Counted from the first letter of the stretch, positions 52,778-63,043 are shown. The stretch is DNA of 64,000 nt from Hyphomicrobiales bacterium (GCA_017305935.1 JAFKJU010000006.1:124001-188000); one strand, 5' to 3'. A program made the numbers and translations. The notes: a model not told the origin generated them from the letters alone.

Positions 52778-54232
52778 ATGAACGCCGAAATCGAAATCAA
52801 GCTGGAGATCGCGCCTGACAGCGTCGAGGCGCTGCTGGCGCTGCCGTCGTTTTCAGCGACGCCGCAGGCGCTGGTGCGGCGCTCGATCTATTTCGACACG
52901 CCGGCGCGGGCCCTGTTTAGCGCCGGCATCGTTTTGCGCATTCGCGAGGCCGGCGGGCAGCATACGCAATCTGTGAAGGCAGCGGGGCCAGGCAAGGGAC
53001 CGTTCCCCCGGCAGGAATGGGAGATGCCGGTCGCCGGCCAGCGGCCGGTGCTGGATGGTTTTGCCGCGCTGTTTGCCGAGGCCGGAGCCGACCTGCCGGA
53101 GATCGTGCCGCTGTTCGAGGTGCGCAATCACCGCCTGCTGTGGACGATCGAGGAGAACGGCGTCCGCATCGAGGCGGCGCTGGATCGCGGCCTCGTGGTC
53201 GCCGGCGAGCGGCAGGCGCCGGTCTGCGAGATCGAGTTGAAACTCGGACAGGGCGATGCGGACACCCTGTTTGCCCTGGCGCGGCAGATCGGAGGGCAGC
53301 TTCCCGTGCGCATCGGGGCGCTGTCGAAGGCCGAGCGCGGCTTTCGCCTGACGGAGGCGCAGCCGGCCTCGATCAAGGCCGAGCCGGTGGCGCTGTCGGC
53401 CGATCATGGCGTTATCGGCGGTTTTCGCGCCATCGCCGCCAATTGTTTCCGGCAGTTCCGGCTGAACGAGGATATCCTGCTGCATCGCCGTCATGCCGAT
53501 GCGCTGCATCAGGCCCGGGTCGGCCTGCGCCGACTGCGCTCGGCCTTCACCCTTTACAAGGACCGCCTGGTGAGCCCCGAGAGCCGGAGGCTCAAGGAGG
53601 AACTGCGCTGGCTGGCGGCCGCGCTCGGCGAGGTGCGCGATCTCGACGTCCTCATGCGCAAGGCGCGGCAGGACGGGTTGCGCATCAAGCTGCGCGACAT
53701 CCGGGCGCAGCGATACGCGGCGCTGGCCGACCTCCTGAAATCGTCCCGCGCCCGCGCCATCGGTCTCGACCTTCAGGCCTGGCTGCATTGCGATGCCGAT
53801 ATGGCCTTGGCGGAAGCGGAGGCCGAGACGGTCACCGAATTCGCCACCGCCGTGCTCGATGGCCGCCGCCGAAAATTGCGCAAGCATGGCGCATCGCTTG
53901 CCGATCTCGACGATGCCCATCGCCATGAGGCGCGCAAGGACGCCAAGAAGCTGCGCTATGCCGCCGAATTCTTCGCGCCGCTGTTTTCCGACAAGCGCAG
54001 CCAGCGCCGCCGCCGGCAGTTCACCGAGGCGATGGAAGAGTTGCAGGACCGGCTCGGCGCCCTCAACGATCTCGCCACCGGCCATGCGCTGGTCGATGCG
54101 CTCGAGCTCGACAGCCATCCCGGCGTCGAAGACCTGATCGCTACCGGCGACCGCGACGAATTGCTCCGCGCCGCCCAGAACGCCCTCGATGCCGTCATCG
54201 ACGCCAAGCGGTTCTGGCGCACCAAGGCGTAA
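52778..54232 (+). CDS. CYTH-CHAD domain protein (inorganic triphosphatase-like)
   Basis: The 484-residue protein starts with the CYTH motif EIEIK at residues 4-8 and carries the tunnel-fold basic and acidic residues (RIREAGG, SVKAAG, EIELKL). Residues about 210-480 form a CHAD domain with conserved histidines (HQARVGLRRLRSAF and HEARKDAKKLRYAAEFF). CYTH proteins cleave triphosphate; CHAD binds polyphosphate. The ATG at 52778 follows GGAG. It stands alone between the amidase and the phn operon, facing phnN end to end. Confidence 0.93.
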   Translation: MNAEIEIKLEIAPDSVEALLALPSFSATPQALVRRSIYFDTPARALFSAGIVLRIREAGGQHTQSVKAAGPGKGPFPRQEWEMPVAGQRPVLDGFAALFAEAGADLPEIVPLFEVRNHRLLWTIEENGVRIEAALDRGLVVAGERQAPVCEIELKLGQGDADTLFALARQIGGQLPVRIGALSKAERGFRLTEAQPASIKAEPVALSADHGVIGGFRAIAANCFRQFRLNEDILLHRRHADALHQARVGLRRLRSAFTLYKDRLVSPESRRLKEELRWLAAALGEVRDLDVLMRKARQDGLRIKLRDIRAQRYAALADLLKSSRARAIGLDLQAWLHCDADMALAEAEAETVTEFATAVLDGRRRKLRKHGASLADLDDAHRHEARKDAKKLRYAAEFFAPLFSDKRSQRRRRQFTEAMEELQDRLGALNDLATGHALVDALELDSHPGVEDLIATGDRDELLRAAQNALDAVIDAKRFWRTKA

Positions 54233-54235
54233 GCC

Positions 54236-54835
54236 TCAGGGTTTCAGCGAAAGCGACAGAAGATGGGTGACGAAGGCATCCACGGTCGGCTGCAGCGCGC
54301 CGGAATTGTCGAGGCGCAGATAATTGTCGGCAAGGTGGCGAACGTCGACCTCGACGCGGCGGGCGACGCGGGCCGAGGCGGCATCGGCGCCCTCGCGGCC
54401 GCGCCCGGCGATGCGGGCGGCAAGGATCTCCGGCGTCGCGGCGATCTCGACAACAGCGATGCCGCCAAAACGCCTGGCGGCATCGGCAAGCGCGGTGCGC
54501 GACAGGTTGGCGACGACGGTCTGGCCATCCGCCAGCCGGTCCCCGATCGACGCCGGCAGGCCGTAAAAAAGGCCATGCGCGCCCCAGCTCAGGCAGAAGG
54601 CGCCGCTTTCGCGTGCCGCGATGAAATCGTCCGGCGACAGGGTCGCATGGTCCTCGCAGGCCGCATCCGCCGCACGGGTGACGACGCGGCGCACGAAATG
54701 CACGCCGGCCTCGGCCTGCAGCATCCCGGCCGCCGCCTTGAGCACGGTATCCTTGCCGGCCCCGCTCGGGCCGACCACGGCCACGAACACGCCCTTTCGG
54801 CCCGGCGCCGCTTCCGGCAATGCTTCAGGCGACAC
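54236..54835 (-). CDS. phnN: Ribose 1,5-bisphosphate phosphokinase PhnN
   Basis: The 199-residue kinase has Walker A GPSGAGKD near residue 21 and the guanylate-kinase-like lid (VTRAADAACEDHATLS). PhnN phosphorylates ribose 1,5-bisphosphate to PRPP, the last step of phosphonate use through C-P lyase. The start is GTG at 54835, six bases after GGAGG and overlapping the end of phnM; a longer version would overlap phnM more and lacks support. Confidence 0.92.
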   Translation of the reverse strand: MSPEALPEAAPGRKGVFVAVVGPSGAGKDTVLKAAAGMLQAEAGVHFVRRVVTRAADAACEDHATLSPDDFIAARESGAFCLSWGAHGLFYGLPASIGDRLADGQTVVANLSRTALADAARRFGGIAVVEIAATPEILAARIAGRGREGADAASARVARRVEVDVRHLADNYLRLDNSGALQPTVDAFVTHLLSLSLKP

Positions 54836-55964
54836 GACGCCCCTCCCGCCAGACGCCGGCCACCTGCGGCGGCAGGCCATCCTTGCGGCGAATGCGGATC
54901 AGGTCGGCGCGCCGGCCGATCTCGATGCGGCCGCGATCGTCGAGACCGGCGGCCTCGGCGGGATTGGCGGTGACGAGCCGCACGGCTTCCGCCAGCGGCG
55001 CCTCGGCCTGGTCGGCCAGCAGGAAGACGGCCTGCACCAGGCTGAACGGCACGTAATCCGAGGACAGGATATCGAGCGCGCCGGCCCGCAGCAGCTTGAT
55101 GGCCGAGACATTGCCCGAATGCGAGCCGCCGCGCACCACGTTCGGCGCGCCCATCAGCACCTTCAGCCCCGCCTTGCGCGACAGCACCGCCGCCTCGACC
55201 GTGGTCGGGAATTCGGCCAGCGCAATGCCGAGATCGATGCTTTCCTTGACATGGGCGGCGGTGGCATCGTCATGGGAGGCCATGGCGATGCCGGCGGCCT
55301 GGCAACGCTTAGCGATCAGTTTGCGGTTGCGGGCGGAATTGGCCTCGGATTCCGCGATGCGCCGGGCGCTGTAGGCGGCGAATTCCGCATCGGACAGCTT
55401 CTTCTTGCCCTGGTAATAGATGCGATAGGCGTCAAGGCTGACGAACTGCCGCTGTCCCGGCGCATGGTCCATCAGCGAGGCGAGCCGCACGCGGCCATTG
55501 TCGCGAAACGTGTCGAAATGATCGACGACGTCGCCGACCGAGACCTCGCAGCGCAGATGGATGAAATGCTCGGCGCGCAGCCGGTCGGCACCTGCGGCAT
55601 CGGCGATCGTGCCGGCCATGGCGGACATGTCGGCGGCGCCGAATTCGGTATCGCCCTCCAGCCCGACGCGCAGCGCATCGAAAACAGTGGTGATGCCGGA
55701 TGTAGCGACCTGCCCGTCATGGGCTTGCAGGGCGGCGTCGAGATTCCAGCGCACCTTGGGGCGCGGCTGCAGGTGGGTTTCGAGATGGTCGGTGTGCAAC
55801 TCGATGCAGCCCGGCATCAGGATGTCGCCGTTCCAGTCCTCGCCGGCGCGGGCCTTGCCTGCGCCGATATCGGCGATGCGACCGTCGCGCACCACGAGCG
55901 TTCCATGGACGACGTCGTCGGCGAGGACGATGCGGGCGTTCGAGTAAATCTGTTCCTGGGTCAT
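54825..55964 (-). CDS. phnM: Phosphonate triphosphate diphosphatase PhnM
   Basis: The 379-residue amidohydrolase-fold enzyme has the metal motif GCIELHTDHLETHLQPRP and later HDDATAAHV and GAPNVVRGGSHSGN. PhnM removes pyrophosphate from alkylphosphonate ribose triphosphate to give the PhnJ substrate. It follows phnE by 21 bases and overlaps phnN by 11. Confidence 0.95.
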   Translation of the reverse strand: MTQEQIYSNARIVLADDVVHGTLVVRDGRIADIGAGKARAGEDWNGDILMPGCIELHTDHLETHLQPRPKVRWNLDAALQAHDGQVATSGITTVFDALRVGLEGDTEFGAADMSAMAGTIADAAGADRLRAEHFIHLRCEVSVGDVVDHFDTFRDNGRVRLASLMDHAPGQRQFVSLDAYRIYYQGKKKLSDAEFAAYSARRIAESEANSARNRKLIAKRCQAAGIAMASHDDATAAHVKESIDLGIALAEFPTTVEAAVLSRKAGLKVLMGAPNVVRGGSHSGNVSAIKLLRAGALDILSSDYVPFSLVQAVFLLADQAEAPLAEAVRLVTANPAEAAGLDDRGRIEIGRRADLIRIRRKDGLPPQVAGVWREGRRVA

Positions 55965-55985
55965 GGGTCGTCAGTCTCTTGCCGG

Positions 55986-56819
55986 TCAGATCGCCAGCTT
56001 GCGCAGTTGCTGGGAAATCAGGTCCATGATCGTGACGGTCACGACCACGACGATGAGGATGGCCGCCGATTGCGGATAATAGAAAGCGCGGATGGATTCG
56101 AAGAGCACCTGGCCGATGCCGCCGGCGCCGACGACGCCGAGGACGGTCGCCGAGCGGATGTTGGATTCCAACCGGTACAGGGAAAACGACATCCACAGCG
56201 GCAGCACCTGCGGAATGACGCCGAAGATCACCTGCTGGATGCGCGAGGCGCCGGTGACGCGGATTGCCTCAACGGGCCGCGGATCGATGGCCTCCACGGC
56301 TTCCGAAAACAGCTTGGCGAGAATGCCCGTGGTGTGGACGAACAGCGCCATGACGCCGGCGAACGGCCCGAGGCCGACGGCGACCACGAAGAGCACCGCG
56401 AACACCACCTCATGGATGGCGCGGAACAGATCCATCAGCCGGCGCACGGGATGGACGATCCACCACGGCGCCATGTTGTGCGCCGAGAGGATGCCGAAGG
56501 GGATCGACAGCAGCACGGCAAGGAAGGTGCCCCACAGCGCCGTCTGGATGGTGACGATCATCTCCTCCAGATAGAAGCGCCAATCGGTGAAATCGGGGCG
56601 CAGGAAACCGGAGGCATATTCGGCCATGTTGCCGGAATCGGTCACCAGATAGGTGAAGCGGCTCATTTCCGCCGGCCCCCAGCTGATGGCGAGCAGCAGG
56701 GCCAGACCGGCGATCAGCGTATAGTTGCGCATACGGCCGGGCATGAGCGCGGCCTCGGCGCGCGGCGCGGCGCGATCCTTGGACTTGCCCGACAGGGCGG
56801 TTTCGTTGCCGAGTGCCAT
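55986..56819 (-). CDS. phnE: Phosphonate ABC transporter permease PhnE
   Basis: The 277-residue permease has an N-terminal helix near 35, the PhnE text NMAEYASGFLRPDFTDW, and the coupling loop EAIRVTGASRIQQVIFG. It is the only permease in the operon; many rhizobia have two phnE genes, so this importer would be a homodimer. A 173-base gap with a strong hairpin separates it from phnD. Confidence 0.94.
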   Translation of the reverse strand: MALGNETALSGKSKDRAAPRAEAALMPGRMRNYTLIAGLALLLAISWGPAEMSRFTYLVTDSGNMAEYASGFLRPDFTDWRFYLEEMIVTIQTALWGTFLAVLLSIPFGILSAHNMAPWWIVHPVRRLMDLFRAIHEVVFAVLFVVAVGLGPFAGVMALFVHTTGILAKLFSEAVEAIDPRPVEAIRVTGASRIQQVIFGVIPQVLPLWMSFSLYRLESNIRSATVLGVVGAGGIGQVLFESIRAFYYPQSAAILIVVVVTVTIMDLISQQLRKLAI

Positions 56820-56895
56820 GATTTGGGTTCCGTTGGGTGTCGTTGTATCGGGTCAGCCAAAGACGGAAAAGCGTCGCAGCGGCGAGCGTCTCCAT

Positions 56896-56926
56896 CGTCA
56901 TGCTCGGGACAGGCCCGAGGATGACG
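56896..56926. repeat. Hairpin between phnD and phnE
   Basis: CGTCATGCTCGGG and CCCGAGGATGACG form 13-base arms with a single mismatch around a 5-base loop, within the 173-base gap. No T-run follows. It looks like a REP-type palindrome that could protect the phnD mRNA end and lower phnE expression, as in other transport operons where binding protein is made in excess. Confidence 0.65.
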
Positions 56927-56992
56927 TGGCGGCTGGAGCGGCGGATTGCCGGAAGACGAGGAGAAGCGGCAAACCGCCTCTCCTGCACCGGA

Positions 56993-57979
56993 TCAGCCGG
57001 CGGCCAGTTCGGCTTCGAACTTGGCCTTCTGGGCGTTCAGCTCTTCCAGCCTGGCCTTCTTGGCCTCTTCGGTCATGGAGGTGTCGGCCTCGATCTTGGA
57101 GATCGCCTTGGCGGTTTCCATGACGCGGATCGGCAGCAGCTGCTTGTCGGAGGAAGCACGGAACGGTGCCCATTTCAGGCCGGCCAGAACTTTCTTCTCT
57201 TCGTCGATGTTGCCGCCGGATTTCTCCGTGCCGTAGGTCAGGAAGAAATCGCGGATCTTGGTCTTTTCGGCCTCGGAGAGATCCTTGCGCCAGACGATCG
57301 GGTCGGACGGGATCAGCGGCGAGCGCCAGATTTCGCGGATGTTTTCATAGGCCTTGGGTTGGTTCTGCTGGATCAGCGCCATGTTTTCGGTGTTGTTGGC
57401 GGCGGCGTCGACCTGTTTGTTGGCGACCGCCATGGCGTTGGTTTCATGGTTGGCGTTGGTGACGTTCTTGAAGCAGGCCTTGGGGTCGATGCCCTTGGCG
57501 CCGAACACGAAGGTCATCGGAACGAGGTAGCCGGAGGTGGAATTCGGATCGCCGAGGCCGAAATTCAGCGAATGATCACACTTCAGGAGGTCGTCGACGG
57601 TCTGGATCGGCGAATCCTTGGGTACGATGATCACCGACCAGTAGCCCGGCTCGCCGCCGACGGGAACGCTCTGCACGAAGACTTCGCCATCGGCGCGGTC
57701 GACGGCTTCCATGGCCGACTTGTTGCCGTACCAGGCCATCTGCACCTTGCCGAAACGCATGGCTTCGATGATGCCGGCATAGTCGGAGGCGAAGAAGGGC
57801 TTGATGTCCAGGCCGGTCTTTTCGCTCATGGCTTTCAGCAGCGGTTCCCAGTTCGCCTTGAGGTTCTGCTGGGATTCGGTCGAGATGATGCCGAAGTTGA
57901 TGACCTCGGCGGCAAGCGCGGTCGAGGTCATCAGGCAGGCGAGCGACAGCGCCGCAACGCTTTTCAGGATCGCGTTCAT
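56993..57979 (-). CDS. phnD: Phosphonate-binding protein PhnD
   Basis: The 328-residue protein has a signal peptide (SVAALSLACLMTSTALAAEV) and PhnD motifs: NFGIISTESQQN at the start of the mature part, AMRFGKVQMAWYGNKSA and GDPNSTSGYLVP, which holds the phosphonate oxygens. The C-terminal 40 residues are a Glu/Lys/Ala-rich helix. The ATG at 57979 follows GGAG. Confidence 0.95.
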   Translation of the reverse strand: MNAILKSVAALSLACLMTSTALAAEVINFGIISTESQQNLKANWEPLLKAMSEKTGLDIKPFFASDYAGIIEAMRFGKVQMAWYGNKSAMEAVDRADGEVFVQSVPVGGEPGYWSVIIVPKDSPIQTVDDLLKCDHSLNFGLGDPNSTSGYLVPMTFVFGAKGIDPKACFKNVTNANHETNAMAVANKQVDAAANNTENMALIQQNQPKAYENIREIWRSPLIPSDPIVWRKDLSEAEKTKIRDFFLTYGTEKSGGNIDEEKKVLAGLKWAPFRASSDKQLLPIRVMETAKAISKIEADTSMTEEAKKARLEELNAQKAKFEAELAAG

Positions 57980-58004
57980 GGATTTTCTCCGGGTTTGGCG
58001 GGGG

Positions 58005-58844
58005 TCAGACGGTCTCTGGGACCGGCGTTTCATGCCTGTTCGCCGGCTTGAAGCCGGCAGGGGATTCGGCCGGCGCATCCGGCAGAACCAGTTCTTCCGA
58101 GGCCTCTCCGTAGAGTTCGGCCAGGAAATCGTTCGTGAGCGCCGTGGACGGCCCGTCGAAGACGATGCGGCCGTCCCGCATGGCGACCGTGCGCCGGCAA
58201 TAGCGCCGCGCATATTCCACCTGGTGCAGCGACACCAGCACGGTGATGCCCTCCTGGCGGTTGATGTCGGAGAGCACGTCCATCACGCGGCGCGCTGCGG
58301 CCGGATCGAGCGCCGAAATCGGCTCGTCGGCGATGAGGATTTCCGCCTCCTGCACGAGGCTGCGGGCGATGGCGGCGCGCTGCTGCTGGCCGCCCGACAG
58401 CGTCGAGGCGCGCTGGCCGGCCAGATGATCGATGCCGACGCGGGCCAGCGCCGCGCGCGCCTTGTCCTTTTCCGCCGCATTGAACAGGCCGAGCGTGCCG
58501 CGCAAAGCGGGCATGCGGCCGAGATGCCCGACCAGCACATTGGTCAGCAGCGACAGGCGGGCGACGAGATTGAACTGCTGGAAGATGACGGCGATGCGGC
58601 CGCGCCGCCGGGCGCGATTGAACCGGCCGGACTCCTGGCTGACTTCGCCCAGCACGGCGATCCTGCCCTTTTCGCCGTCGCCGGCTTCAAGGCCGGCGAT
58701 GTGGCGGATGAGCGTGCTCTTGCCCGAGCCGGAAGCGCCGATCAGCGCAACCATTTCGCCGCGCCCCAGTTCCAGGCTGACATCGTCGAGCGCACGGGTC
58801 TTGCCGTATCGCTTCGAAAGGTTGAAAACGCTGATGGCGGTCAT
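58005..58844 (-). CDS. phnC: Phosphonate ABC transporter ATP-binding protein PhnC
   Basis: The 279-residue ATPase has Walker [10 protein letters not shown] at 36-44, signature [15 protein letters not shown] and [14 protein letters not shown]. The segment [19 protein letters not shown] matches PhnC. It is followed after 25 bases by phnD. The C-terminal extension of about 30 residues is proline-rich and not conserved. Confidence 0.95.
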   Translation of the reverse strand: MTAISVFNLSKRYGKTRALDDVSLELGRGEMVALIGASGSGKSTLIRHIAGLEAGDGEKGRIAVLGEVSQESGRFNRARRRGRIAVIFQQFNLVARLSLLTNVLVGHLGRMPALRGTLGLFNAAEKDKARAALARVGIDHLAGQRASTLSGGQQQRAAIARSLVQEAEILIADEPISALDPAAARRVMDVLSDINRQEGITVLVSLHQVEYARRYCRRTVAMRDGRIVFDGPSTALTNDFLAELYGEASEELVLPDAPAESPAGFKPANRHETPVPETV

Positions 58845-58874
58845 GTCTCAGGTCTCCGTTTCCGTGTGCTTACG

Positions 58875-59540
58875 TCAGGCCGGTAACCGGGCGACGACAG
58901 TTTCGTGACGGTTCGATGAAGCCTGGACCTCGTAACGGTCGAGGAAGTCTTCCGCCGTCATGTGGCGAAAGTCCTCCAGCGCCGAAAACAGCCGGTCGTG
59001 CGGCCAGTCCCACCAGGCCAGCGCATCCATGCGATTGCCGATGCAGGCCTCGAAGCGCTGGCGGATGAGTTTCGCCGGCACGCCGCCGACGATGGTGTAG
59101 GGCGCCACGTCACGCGAGACGACAGCGCCGGCACCGATCACCGCGCCGTTGCCGACGGATACGCCCGGCAGGATGGTCGCCCCGTGGCCGATCCAGACAT
59201 CATGGCCGATGCCCACCGCATGGCCGCGCCGCCACTCGAAGAAATCCACCTCGTCCTCGGCCCCCTCGAAATAATCGCCGGCGCGGTAGGTGAAATGATG
59301 CAGCGTCGGTCGCCAGGTCGGATGGTTGGTGGCGTTGATGCGCACGGCGGACGCAATGTTGACGAACTTGCCGATGCGGGCGCACCAGATGGCGCAATCC
59401 TGCATGACATAGGAATAATCGCCGAGTTCGGTCTCGGAGAGGCGCGAGCGCGCCTCGATCTCGACATAGCGACCAAGCGTCGAGGCATGGATCTCGGCGG
59501 TGGCGTGGATGAGCGGGCTATGCTCGGAAAGCTTGGGCAT
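58875..59540 (-). CDS. Hexapeptide-repeat transferase of phn operons
   Basis: The 221-residue protein has left-handed beta-helix repeats ([15 protein letters not shown], then [27 protein letters not shown]) and the xenobiotic acyltransferase style insert with NHPTWRP. Proteins of this group are regularly encoded in phn operons and are thought to acylate an aminoalkylphosphonate or a sugar intermediate; the substrate is not settled. The ATG at 59540 overlaps the phnL stop as TGATG. Confidence 0.9.
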   Translation of the reverse strand: MPKLSEHSPLIHATAEIHASTLGRYVEIEARSRLSETELGDYSYVMQDCAIWCARIGKFVNIASAVRINATNHPTWRPTLHHFTYRAGDYFEGAEDEVDFFEWRRGHAVGIGHDVWIGHGATILPGVSVGNGAVIGAGAVVSRDVAPYTIVGGVPAKLIRQRFEACIGNRMDALAWWDWPHDRLFSALEDFRHMTAEDFLDRYEVQASSNRHETVVARLPA

Positions 59541-60268
59541 CACGCGGCCTTTCGGGCGGAGAAGGCGGAGACGTCGATAATGCGGGTCGCCACCGCCTCG
59601 CGCACCGGAATGTCATGGAAGATGCCGAGAATGGCGGTGCCGCCGGCCAGCTTCTCGCGGATCATCGTCACGACGATGTCGCGGTTGGCGGCATCCAGCG
59701 AGGCGGTCGGCTCGTCGAGCAGCAGCACCGGATGATCGGTGATGAAGCCGCGGGCAATGTTGACGCGCTGCTTCTCGCCGCCCGAGAAGGTGGCCGGCGG
59801 CAGCGAGAACAGGGCTGGAGGCAGGTGCAGCCGCTCCAGCATCTCCCCTGCCTTCGCTGTCGCGGCCGTGCGGTCGACGCCGCGAGCGATCAAGGGTTCG
59901 GCCACGACGTCAATCGCGCTGACGCGGGGCACGGCGCGGAGGAACTGGCTGACATAGCCGATACTGTCGCGGCGCAGATCGAGGATGACGCGCGGATCGC
60001 CGGCGGCCAGATCCGCCATCTCGCCGCTCACCCTGTCGCGCACCAGGATCGAGCCGCCATCGACGGCATAATTGCCGTAGACCATGCGCAGGATCGAGGA
60101 TTTTCCGACACCCGAGGGGCCGCCGAGCACCACGCATTCGCCGGGGACAAGCCGGAAGGAGACATGCTCGACCACCGGCAGGCGGATGCCGCCGCGCAGA
60201 TGCATGGTGAAGGATTTTCTGACGCCATCGACGCAGAGCAGCGGTTCGATATCGAGTGCTTTGATCAT
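59540..60268 (-). CDS. phnL: C-P lyase subunit PhnL (ABC-type ATPase)
   Basis: The 242-residue protein has [16 protein letters not shown] (Walker A) and [15 protein letters not shown] (signature), with [12 protein letters not shown]. PhnL, like PhnK, is an ABC ATPase that docks on the PhnGHIJ core rather than a transporter. It begins two bases after phnK. Confidence 0.95.
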   Translation of the reverse strand: MIKALDIEPLLCVDGVRKSFTMHLRGGIRLPVVEHVSFRLVPGECVVLGGPSGVGKSSILRMVYGNYAVDGGSILVRDRVSGEMADLAAGDPRVILDLRRDSIGYVSQFLRAVPRVSAIDVVAEPLIARGVDRTAATAKAGEMLERLHLPPALFSLPPATFSGGEKQRVNIARGFITDHPVLLLDEPTASLDAANRDIVVTMIREKLAGGTAILGIFHDIPVREAVATRIIDVSAFSARKAA

Positions 60269-60270
60269 CT

Positions 60271-61047
60271 TCAGCTCTCCGGGATCGAGGCGACGAGCAG
60301 TTGCGTATAGGGATGGTGGGGATCGTCGAGCACGCGGTCGGTCAGTCCCTGTTCGACGATGCGGCCGCTTTTCATGACGATCATGCGCTGCGACAGCAGC
60401 CGCGCGACGGCCAGGTCATGGGTGACGATGACGACCGACAGGCCGAGATCGGCGACCAGCATGCGCAGGAGATCGAGTACACGCGCCTGCACCGACACAT
60501 CGAGGCCGCCGGTCGGTTCGTCCATGAAGATCAGGCGCGGATGGGTGACGAGGTTGCGGGCGATCTGCAGGCGCTGGCGCATGCCGCCGGAAAAGGCGAC
60601 CGGCTGGTCGTCGATGCGGGCGGCAGCGATTTCCACGCGCTCCAGCCAGTCCGTCGCCGTCTGGCGGATGTTGCCGTAGTGGCGCTCGCCCACCGCCATC
60701 AGCCGCTCGCCGACATTGGCGCCGGCCGAGACGCGCATCCTGAGGCCATCGGCCGGGTTCTGGTGGACGAAACCCCAGTCGGTGCGCATCAGGAAACGGC
60801 GCTCGGCCTCGGTAAGATCCGCGAGATCGGGAAAGCGGCCATCGCGCATCCGGTAGCGGATTTCTCCGGCGCTGCGCTCCAGCCGGCCGGAAATGCAGTT
60901 GAGCAGCGTCGTCTTGCCGGAACCGGATTCGCCGACGATGGCGACGACTTCACCGGGGAAGACATCGAAGGAGATATCGGTGCAGCCGATGAAATGGCCG
61001 TAGCGGCGTTCGAGACCGGCGACGGAAAGGATGGGCGCGGCGCTCAT
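60271..61047 (-). CDS. phnK: C-P lyase subunit PhnK (ABC-type ATPase)
   Basis: The 258-residue protein has VGESGSGKTTLLNCISG, FSGGMRQRLQIARNL and LIFMDEPTGGLDVSV. PhnK binds PhnJ on the core complex and couples ATP use to turnover. The ATG at 61047 overlaps the phnJ stop by ATGA. Confidence 0.95.
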   Translation of the reverse strand: MSAAPILSVAGLERRYGHFIGCTDISFDVFPGEVVAIVGESGSGKTTLLNCISGRLERSAGEIRYRMRDGRFPDLADLTEAERRFLMRTDWGFVHQNPADGLRMRVSAGANVGERLMAVGERHYGNIRQTATDWLERVEIAAARIDDQPVAFSGGMRQRLQIARNLVTHPRLIFMDEPTGGLDVSVQARVLDLLRMLVADLGLSVVIVTHDLAVARLLSQRMIVMKSGRIVEQGLTDRVLDDPHHPYTQLLVASIPES

Positions 61048-61943
61048 TCGGCAGCCTCCTGGATGGAACTCTCCTGCGGCAGACCGGGACCGAAGTGGCC
61101 CTCGGCGCGGCGCGTTTCGCAATGGTCGGTATCGGAGCAGACGAACATCCGCCCGCCCCGGTCGTCGGTCACGACTTCATCGAGATAGACGTTGGCCGCA
61201 TCGCAGAGCGCACAGCGCGACGAGAACTTCTGCACCTGGAAGGGATGGTCCTCGAAATCGAGGCTGACGACATCGGTGAACGGCGGCAGCGCATAGATGC
61301 GCTTTTCACGGCCGGCCCCGAAAAGCTGGAGGGCCGGCGACCTGTGCATCTTCGGATTGTCGAATTTCGGGATCGGCGACGGGTCCATGACATAGCGGCC
61401 CTCGACCTTGACCGGATAGGCATAGGTGGTGGCGATATGGCCGTGCTGGGCGATGTCCTCGTAAAGCTTGACGTGGATCAGCCCGTATTCGGCAAGACCG
61501 TGCATGACGCGGGTCTCGGTTTCGCGCGGTTCGAGGAAACGCAAGGGTTCGGGGATCGGCACCTGATAGACGATCGTCTGGCCGGCCCGCAGCGGCGCCT
61601 CGGGAATACGGTGGCGGGTCTGGATGATGGTCGCGTCGGAGGTCTTCGTCGTTGTCGCCACATTGGCGACCTTGGCGAAGAAGGCTCGGATCGAGACGGC
61701 ATTGGTGGTGTCGTCGGCGCCCTGGTCGATGACCTTCAGAACGTCGTCCGGCCCGAGGATCGATGCGGTGACCTGTACGCCGCCGGTACCCCAGCCATAG
61801 GGCATCGGCATTTCGCGCGAGGCGAACGGCACCTGATAGCCGGGAATGGCAATGGCCTTCAGGATGGCGCGGCGGATCATCCGCTTGGTCTGTTCGTCGA
61901 GATAGGCGAAATTATACGCCGGCAAAGTGGGAGCGGCACTCAT
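61044..61943 (-). CDS. phnJ: C-P lyase catalytic subunit PhnJ (radical SAM)
   Basis: The 299-residue protein carries the 4Fe-4S and radical cysteines Cys244, Cys247, Cys269 and Cys275 (RCALCDAA, then FVCSDTDHC); all are three positions later than the E. coli residues as I recall them, so the enzyme looks active. PhnJ breaks the C-P bond of ribose-linked phosphonate to release the alkane and cyclic phosphate. ATGA overlaps join it to phnI and phnK. Confidence 0.97.
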   Translation of the reverse strand: MSAAPTLPAYNFAYLDEQTKRMIRRAILKAIAIPGYQVPFASREMPMPYGWGTGGVQVTASILGPDDVLKVIDQGADDTTNAVSIRAFFAKVANVATTTKTSDATIIQTRHRIPEAPLRAGQTIVYQVPIPEPLRFLEPRETETRVMHGLAEYGLIHVKLYEDIAQHGHIATTYAYPVKVEGRYVMDPSPIPKFDNPKMHRSPALQLFGAGREKRIYALPPFTDVVSLDFEDHPFQVQKFSSRCALCDAANVYLDEVVTDDRGGRMFVCSDTDHCETRRAEGHFGPGLPQESSIQEAAE

Positions 61944-63040
61944 TCTGCGGCCTCGCGGGTGGCGTGTTCGTTTGCTTCGCGGCGCAGGGTGCGCAGCAGG
62001 TCCAGTTCGGCCTGGAAATCGACATAATGCGGCAGCTTCAGATGCTCGACGAAGCCGGTCGCCTGCACGTTGTCGCAATGTTCGAGGACGAATTCCTCAT
62101 CCTGCGCCGGGGCATTACGCTGCTCACCGAACTCGTCGGCCCGCAGCGCCCGGTCGACGAGGCTGACGGCCATCGCCTTGCGTTCGCTCTGGCCGAAGAC
62201 GAGGCCGTAACCGCGCGTGAAGCGCGGCTCGCCATCTGGCCCGCCGCCTTTGCCACCTTTGAATTGCGAGACCATCTGGCATTCGGTGACGCGCACGCTG
62301 CCGGCGCGCACGGCAAAGCCCAGTTCCGGCACATCGATCTCGACATCGACCATGCCGATGCGGATTTCGCCGACGAAGGGATGGGTGCGGCCATAGCCGC
62401 GCTGGGTGGAATAGCCGAGCGCCAGCAGAAAACCCTCGTCGCCGCGCGCCAAGGCCTGAAGGCGCAGATCGCGCTCGACCGGATAGGCCGTGGCGCTGCG
62501 GGTGAGGTCCGCAGGCTCCGCGTCACCCGGCACATCCGGCTCGATCAACCCTTGCCCATCGAGAATATCGGTGACGCGCGGGCAGGCCGTGTCGTCCTCA
62601 CGCTCTCGGCGCAGCGGCTCGGCGACCGACACGTCGCCGGCCATGGCCGGGTCGATCAGGCGATGGGTGTAGTCGAAGGTGGGGCCGAGAAGCTGGCCGC
62701 CGGGAATATCCTTGAAGGTCGCAGAGACGCGGCGCTCGATGCGCATGGCGTTGGTGTCCAACGGCTTGGCATTGCCGAAACGGCTCAGCGTCGTGCGATA
62801 GGCGCGCAGCAGGAAGATTGCCTCGATGAGATCGCCGCGCGCCTGGCGTACCGCCATGGCCGCCAGTTCCGGATCGTAAAGCGAGCCCTCGGCCATCACC
62901 CGGTCGACGGCCAGCGACAATTGCGAGGCGATCTGCTCGATACCGAGCGCCGGCACGGACCGGTCGCCACGGCGGCGATCCGCCATCAGCGCATGGGCAT
63001 TTTCGATGGCCTTTTCGCCACCCTTCACCGCAACATACAT
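61940..63040 (-). CDS. phnI: C-P lyase subunit PhnI
   Basis: The 366-residue protein opens with MYVAVKGGEKAIENAHAL and contains GYSTQRGYGRTHPFVGEIR, typical of PhnI. With PhnG, PhnH and PhnL it exchanges the adenine of ATP for phosphonate. It begins three bases after the phnH stop. Confidence 0.96.
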   Translation of the reverse strand: MYVAVKGGEKAIENAHALMADRRRGDRSVPALGIEQIASQLSLAVDRVMAEGSLYDPELAAMAVRQARGDLIEAIFLLRAYRTTLSRFGNAKPLDTNAMRIERRVSATFKDIPGGQLLGPTFDYTHRLIDPAMAGDVSVAEPLRREREDDTACPRVTDILDGQGLIEPDVPGDAEPADLTRSATAYPVERDLRLQALARGDEGFLLALGYSTQRGYGRTHPFVGEIRIGMVDVEIDVPELGFAVRAGSVRVTECQMVSQFKGGKGGGPDGEPRFTRGYGLVFGQSERKAMAVSLVDRALRADEFGEQRNAPAQDEEFVLEHCDNVQATGFVEHLKLPHYVDFQAELDLLRTLRREANEHATREAAE

Positions 63041-63043
63041 GGA

